Positions 31,157 through 42,700 of a stretch of 64,000 bases of DNA are shown in pieces; the stretch's first letter is position 1; every line of letters begins with the position of its first letter. A program made the translations under genes and the position numbers. Origin of the DNA: Agapetus fuscipes (lineage: Eukaryota; Arthropoda; Insecta; Trichoptera; Glossosomatidae); assembly GCA_951799405.1 (NCBI GenBank), contig OX637343.1, forward strand, positions 11,448,524-11,512,523. The letters are read 5' to 3'. Below the pieces are notes generated by a model. The model saw only the letters and a program-made list of their open reading frames with translations. It ran no database searches and was not told the DNA's origin.

Positions 31157-32510
31157 CTGTAATCTAAGTTGCAAACATATATAACATTTGAGATTCATAT
31201 TACATGCATTCTTACGAGCAGACATGTAGTTCTAATCTAATCTAATCTAAGCTGCAAAGATATATATCATTTAAGATTTATATTAAATGCATTCCCACAA
31301 GCAGATATGTATAAGTTCCCGCTTACATATGCTGCATGTGTACTTACAACATAACAGCCCATTCCAAATGAACATAAGCCCTGCAACTCTTGCCAACCTT
31401 CCCTGAAACAAAGGTGAATTTGCAAAGTAAACCATTTTTTAAAGTATGGGTGGTCAGCCTCATACCAACCTATAAGTCAAGAAAATTATTTTGTGTATTT
31501 CTTTACATAATCTAAGTTGCAAAGATACATACCATTTAAGATTCATATTAAATGCATTCCCACACGCAGACAGGTACAAGTTCACGCTTACAAATGCCCA
31601 ATGTGGACTTATAAAATAAAAAACTAATCTCAAATGAACATAAGCCCTGCAACTCTTGCCGACTTTTCCTCAAACAGAGATAAAATTTGCATTGTGAACC
31701 ATTGCTTACAGTATGGGTGGTCAGCCACATACTAACCTTTTAGTCAAGGAAATTATTTTGTTTAGTTCTTTAATCTAAGTTGCAAAGATACATACCATTT
31801 GAGATTCATATTAAATGCATTCCCACAAGCAGACAGGTATAAGTTCGCGCTTACAAATGCCCCATGTGGACTTATAAAATAAAAAACTAATCTCAAATGA
31901 ACATAAGCCCTGCAACTCTTGCCGACTTTTCCTCAAACAGAGATAAAATTTTCATTGTAAACCATTCTTACAGTATGGGTGGTCAGCCACATACTAACCT
32001 ATAAGTCAAGGAAATTATTTTATTAAGTTCTATAATCTAAGTTGCAAAGATACATACCATTTGAGATTCATATTAAATGCATTCCCACAAGCAGACAGGT
32101 ATAAGTTCGCGCTTACAAATGCCCCATGTGGACTTATAAAATAAAAAACTAATCTCAAATGAACATAAGCCCTGCAACTCTTGCCGACTTTTCCTCAAAC
32201 AGAGATAAAATTTTCATGGTAAACCATTCTTACAGTATGGGTGGTCAGCCACATACTAACCTATAAGTCAAGGAAATTATTTTGTTAAGTTCTATAATCT
32301 AAGTTGCAAAGATACATACCAATCGAGATTCATATTAAATGCATTCCCACAAGCAGACATTTATAAGTTCACGCTTACACATAATGCATGTTGACTTACA
32401 ACATAAAAACCCAATCTCAAATTAATATAAGCCCTGCAACTCTTGCCAATCTTCCCTGAAACACAGCTGAAATCTTCAAAGTGAACCATTTTTTAAACTA
32501 TGGGTGGTCG
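31157..32510 (-). repeat. Tandem array of repeat A, period about 262 bp
   Basis: A truncated unit (31157) is followed by units whose TAATCTAAG ends lie at 31243, 31508, 31771, 32033 and 32293, spaced 265, 263, 262 and 260 bp. The linkers between the last units are almost identical (GAAATTATTTTGTTAAGTTC), so they arose by tandem duplication, not separate insertions. It is not a CRISPR array: units are long and without unique spacers. Confidence 0.9.
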
Positions 32511-32584
32511 ATTTTCTTTTACAAAGGCTGCATGTTTTTATTTTACATGTTTTCCGAATTTTAACGCGAGGAAACTATGCGCAA

Positions 32585-32646
32585 TATACACATTCACCAA
32601 ATGTTAAGGGGTTGGGCTGCGTAGCAGCCAGGGGCAACGCCCCTAG
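32585..32646 (+). other. Possible Helitron 3' end
   Basis: Hairpin GGCTGC-GTA-GCAGCC (32615-32629) and a second one, GGGGC-AAC-GCCCC, lie just before CTAG (32643-32646) followed by T. This fits a Helitron 3' terminus, but no matching 5' end was found. Confidence 0.4.
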
Positions 32647-32904
32647 TATTTTTATATTGTAGTTTCACTAGTTACGCACGTAAAGCAAACTGTGAACCCA
32701 TGGAGTAGTAACTGTGAAACCATAGAGGAGCAGAAGCTAGCTTGCTGCATTGATACATACTATAGCCCACATTTGGCTCAGTCCTGTCAAATGTTGCATT
32801 TGTGTAGTGATACGAAATAAGGCCATTTTGCCCATATCTATTTTGTGTTTTGACACCCAATTACAACGTATATGCCATAATATCTTAAAATAATGCCTTT
32901 TTCC

Positions 32905-33222
32905 GGTCGATAGCTCAGTTGGTAGAGTGCTTGCATTCTATGCCGAGAGCTCCGGTTCGAATCCCGCCGTGGGTGTCAGAAATGATTTCCCATTTGGTGT
33001 TTATTTCAAACCTTAAATAAAAAACCGGCAAGGTTTACTCAGCCTTCACAAAAATGAGTACCAGCCCCCTCGGGAGCTGGGAAACCCCGCACTTCACTGA
33101 AGCGGTTGGCGTAAGGCCGGCCCCCTTACCTGTAAAAAGAAATAGGTTCACTCGCCATATGTGACCCCTAACGCGGCAAGAAGTTACACTCTATGTGTAG
33201 TTTAGTTGCGTTGCATTTTTTG
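32905..33222 (+). mobile_element. SINE B, full-length reference copy
   Basis: The tRNA-like head has box A TAGCTCAGTTGG and box B GGTTCGAATCC, the RNA polymerase III promoter. A body of about 240 bp follows (TTTACTCAGCCTTCAC, GGGAGCTGGGAAACC, CGGCCCCCTTACCTGTAAA, GTAGTTTAGTTGCG). It is mobilised by a LINE, but the partner is not evident from its 3' end. Confidence 0.9.
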
Positions 33223-33581
33223 CGTTCCTTTAAAATTCGTCAATTTTAGCGATCGCAATATTTATAATGCGTGTTATCTGTCAATTCTAGCTGTGTTCCG
33301 ACTTGTTCGGCGGCCATTATTATTCGCCATAGAACCAACTTTCTAGGAACAATCAGCATTTTCGTAAATAGGTTGAAACAGATATATAATTTCTTTTTTC
33401 GTTAAAATAATTTCTAGCCCACAGATATTATACGAGTAAGTCAATGAATGGAACTGTTAAACCACGGCTGAGGAATCTGTATTTTTAATGATTTAATTAT
33501 AAAATCCTTTTATTTTCCCATCAGATGCTGTCCATGGTGAGCCAGCCATCCTAACAGCGCAGATGTCTCACTAGCAGCGCC

Positions 33582-33776
33582 ATGTCAGAGGGAGATCCCT
33601 CCCTGGAGGCCAGTCCCGGAGAACTCCCGGGGCAGGCCTCCCTGGTGCCGGGGACCTTTGACGCAGAGGCTGCTGCATTAGCCGCAGTCCTGAACAGCCC
33701 CCTGAGGCTGAGACGGGCCCCCGATAGTGCAATGTTCATCAACGAGGCCAAGAGGACGGCCACCCCATCTAGTCAA
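33582..33776 (+). CDS. Anoctamin exon 1 (coding part)
   Basis: The exon starts at acceptor TTTCCCATCAG|ATG (33525). ATG at 33582 has a purine at -3; an earlier ATG in the exon opens only a short uORF. It encodes a low-complexity Pro/Ala/Ser-rich N-terminus and ends at donor CAA|GTAAGT. Confidence 0.75.
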
Positions 33777-36700
33777 GTAAGTGAACCAAACAGTTACCCA
33801 CTTTTCACCGTGAAGTGTATATATATGTATATGGGATGAAGTGGAAAGAAATCAAGACAAAGACTCATGGGAGGAAGCAAAGTCAAGATAAACGCACGCA
33901 AAACGCAACTAAGCTACACATATAGTGTAACTTCTTGCCGCGTTATCCCCGAAGGGGTCGCATGTGGCGAGTTGAACCTATTTATTTTTACAGGTAAGGG
34001 GGCCGGCCTTACGCCAACCACTTCAGTTGAAGTGGGAATTTCCCAGCTCCCGAGGGGGCTGGTACTCATTTCTTGTAAAGGCTGAGTAAACCTCGCCGGT
34101 ATTTATATAATGGGGTTTTTAAATACACACCGAAATTAGAAATCATTTCTGAGACCCTCCTCGGTGGGATTCGAACCCGAGCTCACGGGGTAGAATGCAA
34201 GCACTCTACCAACTGAGCTATCGACCGACAAGATAAAAACTGTTATGTGGCAGGTTTGCCGCGTGTGCAGCTGAGCAGATTGCAGTCTGTGATGAGGGCG
34301 TCAGCACGCATTGTGTTCGGTGCCAGTAAATACGATAGCTGTACACCTTTTCTGCGGGAATTACACTGGTTACCAGTGGAGGCCCGAATACAGTACAAAG
34401 TGTGTGCCCTCATGTACAGGGCTGTCACTGGCGCGGCACCAGACTACATAAGGGAAATGTGCTCTTTCAGAGACTTGGGGGAGAGACATCGTGCTCTTAA
34501 ATCGGCACAGAGTGCAGCCCATGAGATGGTTTTACCTCTCAGATCACAAAAGACTGTTTATGGGGATCGCGCTCTTTACTATGCAGGTCCCCAGCTCTGG
34601 AACGATCTTCCTCTGAGTCTCAGGCGGGCTGCTGACTACGACAGTTTCAGGGGAGGCCTAAAGACACACCTTTTTTCTAAGTTTTATGAAATTTCTGAAC
34701 AGTAGCTCTACTATAACTGTATAACTTGGAATTACTTTAATTGTATTTTTGTTTGGTTTCTGAAATTGATGTAGATACAATTTGATTTGATTTTTTGTTC
34801 TCGTCAAACGTTGGTGTAATTTATTGTACTTTGATTTTATATTCTATTGAAATTTATTTTTCTGCCATTTTAAATATTTGTTTGTCCGTAAGTTTAAGTT
34901 AATGTTAATTATTGTTTTTACAACGTGTAAAGCGCCCTTGAGGTGATTGGTCACAATACGGCGCTAAAGAAATCGTCCAATAAATAAATGTGTCGATCAA
35001 TATAAAACACTGATTTTCGTTCATTGAAAATACATTGTTAATTTTGTTTTTCTATTTACTAATGCAAAAAACGCATCTAAGCTACATACATATATAGTGC
35101 AATTTCTTGCCGCGTTATCCCCGAAGGATTGGCATGCGGCGAGTGAAACCTATTTATTTTTACAGGTAATGGGGCCGGCCTTATACCAACCACTTCAGTT
35201 GAAGTGCGGGTTTCCCAGCTCCCGAGGGGGCTGTTACTCATTTCTTGTGAAGGCTGAGTAAACCTTGTCAGTATTTTATTTTGTTATTTGAAATAAACAC
35301 CGAAACAGAAAAAGAAGGCTGGATGGACCTTTGGTGACCGATCTTTGGTAAAGTTGTAAGAATTTTTCAACCCAGCGAAGAGCATATTTGAAAATATAAA
35401 TGGTATATTTTTTGTGCTCCACCGGGAATTAAACCCACGACCTTCCATTTTGGAGTCCGAAGCGTTACCACTAGACTACGGACCGGACTAAAGTTTAATG
35501 AAACAGCAAGAACCATTAAAAAGGATGTTTTCTCTAGAACACCATTACTGATGGTAACATTACGGCAACGTGGATATAAGATATTGAGGATAGTGGTCAT
35601 CCTATAGCAGGCTTACAGACTTGCCGGCGATCCCATAAACTTTACAATGGGTTTGATGATGCCATATAGCTGAAACCTTATCGTGTGAAAAGGGGATTAG
35701 GTTTCATAGCGTTTTTTGTAGCATTGTCAAGGCCATGTTACTTTTGGAAATATTTTAATTCTAAACCAAAGGTCCATCCAGCCTTTGAATGAAAGAATTG
35801 GCTCTTTGTAGCGACGACGACCAAGCTTGTAAAAAGGTTGATAGCTCAATTGGTAGAATGCTTGCATTCCATGCCGAGGGTTCGATCTCAAAGTTTACTC
35901 AGCCTTCACAGGAAATGAGAACCAGCCCCCCGGGAGCTGGGAAACCCCCAGTTCAACTGAAAGTGGTTGATGTGAGGCCGGCCCCCTTACCCGTAAAAAG
36001 AAATAGGTCCCGAATCACCACATGCGACCCCTTCAAGGATAACGCAGGCAAGAAGTTACACTATATGTGTAGCTTAGTTGCGTTTAGACATTAAAAGATT
36101 ATATTTAGCATTTATCACATGTTTTAAAAAATGTTTACTTTTTACTAAATTTAAGTAAATAAAGTTTATCTTCATGTTATTATCTACAATTTAAAATTTG
36201 AATTAAATAATATAAAATTGATAACAGCTACAAAAATTGTACTTTTAATTTGCGTATTTTTTTAGTGTAGGTAAGTAATAAAAACATTATTCATTCTGTG
36301 CCACTGAAATAATATTCATTTAGTTGTAATTGCAAGATAAATATTTTGCTTGAATACCTTTACCACTAATGCCTTCTCTTTCTCCCCCCTGTCTCCTGCA
36401 GCCGCTGTCCAACTTGTCACCTAGAGAATCTGCATGACATCTCTCCTCACTACCACAGCCTTAGTCTCCCTAATAATAATAATAATATTATTGTGAAGGG
36501 CGTTTGTTGGGAAGGCTGAGTAAACCTCACGGTTATTTTTATTTTGGGTTTGATATAAACACTGAATCGAGAACTCATTTCCGATACCCTTGGGGATGAT
36601 TGATACTTAGCTTTCTGTCATGGAACAAAAGCATTCTTCCAACTGAGCCATCATAGGTTGAGATAGATTTGAGGCGCCAGACGCTCAGATCTGCGGGATA

Positions 36701-39700
36701 TGGGGTGGTTGACTTAGTCCAGCCGTACCGTCAGACACACACTAATTTGGGTAGCGTGCTTTCCGGCTTCCGGGCCCAGTGAAGCGGAACAGACTAGGTA
36801 CCACCTAATGTGAGGAAGGCAGAAACTGTTAGTGTCTTCAAAGGAACACTAAAGATGCATCTTTACAAAAATCTTATCCGTGATTTGAGAGGGCCCTTGA
36901 GATGTGACACACACAAGAACGGCATTCTTTGGTTATGTGTACCTTCCAAATAAATTATCCTTGTATACATATCCCCCTATAATATAAAATGCAACGGCCT
37001 CCCCATACAAAATAGTTGTGCGTTAATGGCATTCAAACTGAAGAACTCCTGAACAGATGCACGTCATATTCACAACAAATATTGTTCAGGACTTGGGATG
37101 TGCTTCCTCATCATTAGTAGATTTTAAATTGTTGTTTTTTAAATAAATAAACATGATCAATCACAACACCTTTTTATGTAAAACCTATGCGAGAAACAAA
37201 ACTCATTTTGACATTCGAATTTCAAATAAATTGCCAGTACTTCAACATAGGCTTCAAAGTTGCCATCGTTGCCATTGCCAAGTCGATTCTTTTTCGGTTG
37301 AATTCCGTTGAGTACCTACCTATATTCTTTATTTATTTCAAAATTATACTTTAACCAGTTATAACATGTATTTTTTAGAAATAATGACGATCGATTAGGT
37401 CAACTTTTTATATGAAACCGTACTTATTGCGGCATTTAATTTTTTTAAAGTATTATTACAATATACAATCTAAGTTGCATAGACGCATTAACATTTATAA
37501 TTCATATTCAATGCACTCCTCTTCGGAGACACGAGTGAGTTTGCGCTTACAAATGCTGCATGTGTATTTACAAATAAAAATTTCAGCCTCTCATGACCAT
37601 AAGCCCTGCAACTTTTGCTGACCTTTTCAGAAACAGGGGACACATTTGTTAAGTGAACCCATTTATGCGATATGGGTGGTAAGCCTCATACTAACCCTTA
37701 AGTCAAGGAATTTGAGTTTGAAAAATCCTTAAACAACGGTAATCTTAATTTATAATCTAAAGTTGCAAAAAAGTTATTTGATGATTCAAATTGAATGCAC
37801 GCCCACAAACTGGCAAATGTCATTTCACGCTAACATATAGTTGTGGCGCTTGATTTTTTTTAAATATTAGAATATATAATCTAGATCTAGATATATAATA
37901 TAATCTATAATCTAATCTAAGAGCCAAAACCGTCGTCTTTGAGAGTAAGATGAAAATAGAAAGTAAGGAAAATGAGAGAGCGCAGCAGAATTTCCTCACC
38001 AATAAAAAATCATTCTGGAGCTGGGTACGTGATAAAAACGAAAGTCGCGGATCAACCACCCCAGGCATTAAAAACGCTGAGGGAATCTTGCTGTGGGACG
38101 AAAGTGATGTAAGGAAGAGATGGAATGAATATTTTAAAAATTTATATGGCCAGGGCGAAAGAGACTATTATGATGTTGAATATAATGACAGCGATGAAGA
38201 AATTGTGAAAGAAGATGTGATAATAAGTATAAAAGATCTGAAGAATGGAAAAGCTGCTGGGAATGATGGTGTGAATGCTGAGATGATCAAATGTGCTGGG
38301 GAGTGCATGGTTGAATGGATGTTTGAACTGTGCAAGATGTGTGTGAAAGAGAGTAAAGTGCCGATGGACTGGAAAAAGGCGGTCATTGTTCCTATCTACA
38401 AAGGAAAAGGTGACAAAAAGGACTGCCAAAATTTCAGGCCCATCAGTCTTCTCAGTATAGCTGGTAAAGTATTGTGTAAGGTTCTCATAAAAAAAGTGAG
38501 ACTGTCTACCGGTCATGGGGTTTCTGATATCCAGACTGGCTTTATGCCAGGAAGAGGGTGTGTAGACCAGATCTTCACTCTCAGACAGATTGTTGAAAAA
38601 CATCTGGCTGTAGGTCGGAAGGTCTACACGGCTTTTGTGGATCTCGAGAAGGCTTTTGACTCGGTGGACAGAGGTATGATGTGGAAAGTACTCCTAAAGT
38701 ACGGTGTGAACGGCAAGCTTCTGAATGGAATACGCGCTATCTATGAAAATAGTTTGGCGTGTGTAAGAGTGGATGGTAAATGTAGCGAATGGTTTGATGT
38801 TTACAAGGGAGTACGACAGGGGTGTGTAATGAGTCCGTGGTTATTTAACATAATCATGGACAATTGTATGAAAGAAGCAGAAATTTCTCATTATGGTGTG
38901 AAAGTGGGTGAGACGAATGTTGGAGTTCTTCTCTATGCTGACGATGCCGTAGTGTTGGCTGATACAGCGGAGGAGCTCCAGATGATACTCACCAAAATGA
39001 ATGATGCTTTTAGTAAGAACGGTTTAAAAGTGAATGCCAGTAAGACGAAAGTATTAGTGTTTGACAGGACTGAGGAATGCGAGGAAATTGAGATAAGACT
39101 GAATGAAACAAGAGTGGAGGTCGTGAAAGAATTTGATTATCTGGGAAGCAAGTTTGAGTCGAATGGGAAATTGACGAAAGAATTGGAAAAGCGTGCTAGT
39201 AGAGGAAGAAGTGTAATGGGAACGATTGGAAGAATTGCAAGAAATAGGAAACTTACGAAGAATATGAGATTGGCGGTCCACAATGGTATATTGGTTCCGA
39301 CATTGATGTATGGAAGTGAGGCGTGGACAGTTAATGAATGTGAGCTGAGTAAAGTATGTACGGTTGAAATGGCTTACCTGAGAGCAATGGCTGGAAAAAC
39401 ACTGAATGATAGAGTACGTAATGATTGGGTGATGAACGAGTGTGGTATAAAAGAGAATATGAGAATGAAAGTACAAAAAAGTACGATGAGATGGTTCGGA
39501 CATCTCGAAAGAATGGATGATGAACGACTAACGAAGAAAGTGTACAAAGGAAATGTCAGAGGAAAGCGCGGAAGGGGAAGGCCGAGGAAAGAATGGTTAG
39601 ACCAAATAGGTGAGATTGCGAAAGAATGGAACCTGCAGAGTGAAAATAAGAGAAGAGTATGTATGAAAAAGGTGATGAATATTGAGGAAATGAAAGTGGT

Positions 39701-42700
39701 TTGTAAGGACAGAAAAAAGTGGAGGCGCATCTGCGGAGGTACCGGCCACCCCTAGTGGAACGGCGGCAGGATACAGTAACAGTAACAGTATAATCTAAGT
39801 TGCACAGATACAATAACTTTTATAATTCATATTCAATGCATGCCCCCCTGGAGACATGAGTGGGTTCGCGCTTATAAACGCTGCATGTTAACTTACAAAT
39901 TAAAATTAAGGCCTCTAATGAACATAAGCCCTGCAACTTTTGCCAACCTTTTCAAAAACAGGGGAAACATTTGTCAAGTGAACCATTTTTTGCGATATGG
40001 GTATTCAAGCTCATACTTACCTATCCGTCAAGGATTTGAGTTTAAAAAATCCTTCAACAATGTTAAATTTAATTTATAATCTAAAGTTGCACAAAAAGTT
40101 ATTTGATGATTCAAATTGAATGCACGCCCACAAACTGGCAAATGTCATTTCACGCTAACATTTAATTGTGGCACTTGATGTTTTTAATTTTAGAATATAA
40201 ATCTAAGTTGCATACATACATTTTATAATTCATATTGAATGCATGCCCCCAAGCAGACATGAGTGAGTTTGCGCTTACAAACGCTGCATGTGTAATTACA
40301 AATAAAAATTTCAGCCTCTCTTGACCATAAGCCCTGCAATTTTGCCGACCTTTTCAGGAACAGAGAAACATTCGTTCAGTGAACATTTTTTTAGGTATGG
40401 GAGGTCAGCCTCATACCTCATGCTTCATACAAGATACTCAGAACATGAAAGAACTAAATAACCCTTTTACCGCAATTTTTTTTTCAAATTACTTCTTAAA
40501 GCATTTAATTACTATGAAGGAGGTGTGAGGAAAAATTATTGCGAAGCCAGACTTACACTGCCCGAAGGGCCTTGCAGACAACCGTGCGCAGCACGGTCAG
40601 TCTGCTAGTGTATATATATATAAAGTTGACATGATAATGACATATATTATGTGTATGGTATGTTTTCAGGCAACTGAAGTTCCTGTAAGCAGATCCCAGG
40701 ATCTGCAGGCTGCCTCCGTGCCAAGTTTATACGGAGACAACATGTCCACCGAGCTCACCACTGAAAGGTAAACCGACCGGTCCGTAGTCTAGTGGTTATC
40801 ACTTCTGACTCGTAAATGGAAGGTTGTGGGTTCGAATTCCGGCAGAGCACAAAGAATATACCATTTATATTTTAAATCTCAATATCAAGCTTAAATGCAT
40901 TTTTTACCATGTATTGCCTACCTATTAGGCGCATTTGCCTTTATGTGATGCACGGCCCTGGTTAACACAATGTTTGCCTACTTCACTATGATTCAGAGAT
41001 GGTTGTGTTTTTCTATTTTTCATGATGAAATTTGAGACAGTTTAAGTGTAGTTTGTACCTATATCAATGTTTGTGTTAACATTTAAAATATGAAAATAAA
41101 CAGAAATTTGTAATGCTGTCATTGTGACAGTATAAGTAGGTCTCAACCTTTTTATTTAATAAGAGTTTTAGGCTTACACGGCCGGCTGATGATGGTGGAG
41201 TGATGTTTTCCGGGATCTGTTGCCGTGGTGTGTGGGAGCTGGAGCTTCCGGACGTTTCGCCCATATATACGATGGGCTTCTTCAGCGTGAAGTATGATGA
41301 TGAAGATGATCTTGATGAGAACTGTGAAAAACACAGAACTGTGTTTGTCACAGTTCTCACGCTGAAGAAGCCTATCGTAGAAATGGGCGAAACGTCCGGA
41401 AGCTCCAGCTCCCATACACCACGGCAACAGATCCCGGAAAACATCACTCCAGCAACCTTTTTATTGTTGGCAAGTATTATTTTATTAAATACTTTTTTAT
41501 GAAAACGGATGAATGTTTGCTTTGTAAATGGTATGCTATAATAATTTATAATCTAAGTTGCAAAGATGTATTAATATTTTAAATTCATATTAAATGCATG
41601 CCCATAAACAGACACACGTAAGTTCGTGCTTACAAATGAAAATCCAAACCTCGAATGAACATAGACCCTGCAATTTTTGCCGACCTTTCTTGAAAGAGGG
41701 GTGACATTGGAAAAGCTTACTTATCTTTTTCCCACACTTACTATAGATAAAATGCTTTTATGTGGCATGCAAGTGACAGTTTCAATCATAACTCACATCT
41801 TTTTGATTTTGACCTCTTTAATTCTTAACCGACTTTGGCAAGACAGCGGATGACGCAGAACTTTTTTGTATCCTAGGTTGTGTCTCTCATTATTATTTTT
41901 AGTTTTTTTTTTTAATTTTGTATAATCTCTTCTAATACTCTTCACCTACTCTTGCTTTTAATCCTGTTTTTAATGCTGTTGGTTTTCCTAATAAAAAAAT
42001 TAATAAAAGTGAACCATTTTTTACAGCATGGATCATCATCATTCCTTGACTTATAGGTTGGTATGAGGCTGACCACCCATACTGTAAAAAATGGTTCACT
42101 TTGCCAATATCACCCCTGTGTCAGGGAAGGTCGTCAAAAGTTGTAGGGCTTATGTTCATTTGAGGTTTGGATTTTATTTGTAAGTACACAATCAGCATTT
42201 GTAAGCGCGAACTACACGTGTTTGTTTGTGGGCATACATCTGAGAGCTTTAAATGAATATATCCTTGCAACTTAGATTATAGATTATATAGATTGGTGGT
42301 CAGCCGCATACCAACCTATAAGTCAAGAAACAAGTTGAAAAATATATAAAAAGTTGACAATAACTGCTAACATAGAAAAATATTCTTGAGGTTGATTCTA
42401 AATCTTGCATTTAAATCCTTGAATTGAAAATGAAGCGTCTGAAAAGTGACTATGTGTCAAGGAAAAGCATCATCATGTGCGAACTCCTCGAGAGGCGAGA
42501 TTCCGATGGAAATGATGAAGAGGATCCAAGCAATGTGAAGACTGTGAATGGATGCCTGCTGGCAATAACCAAGGAAGACAACCAGCTGGAGTCCTTGCCG
42601 TTATCCTGCCATTATGTGCGAGGATATCACAAGCTTTTTATGTAATTCTGCATGGTTTTGTCCCTGACAATGTGTGCATGTCTGATTCCTAACCTCAAAA

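Larger units (their letters stand above)
36972..40608 (+). mobile_element. Candidate non-autonomous Helitron carrying repeat A units and an RTE
   Basis: It begins TCCCCCTATAATATAAAATG after an A, and ends in hairpin ACCGTGC-GCA-GCACGGT (40581-40597), seven bases, and CTAG (40605-40608) before a T. These are Helitron hallmarks, including insertion between A and T. Inside are repeat A units and a later RTE insertion. No Rep/helicase gene. The 5' end is less certain than the 3' end. Confidence 0.55.
41157..41452. mobile_element. Palindromic hammerhead-bearing element (family P), second copy
   Basis: Flanked by a 13-bp duplication CAACCTTTTTATT (41144-41156, 41453-41465). After a short TAAT it starts AAGAGTTTTAGGCTTACAC like the 22-kb copy. 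Inverted arms (about 41190-41300 and 41350-41452) each contain a hammerhead-like motif in opposite orientation. No coding capacity. Confidence 0.75.

Noticed and set aside
31157..32510. Possible CRISPR-like array
   Set aside because: Units are about 262 bp and made entirely of repeat A with no short repeat-spacer structure; the DNA is animal nuclear.
32905..32980. tRNA gene
   Set aside because: Box A and box B are present, but the stems do not fold into a complete tRNA and the sequence continues into a SINE body; the same holds for the other tRNA-like heads here.
33525..33560. ATG at 33525 as anoctamin start
   Set aside because: It opens only a nine-codon frame ending in TAA; the ATG at 33582 gives the frame that joins exon 2 in phase.
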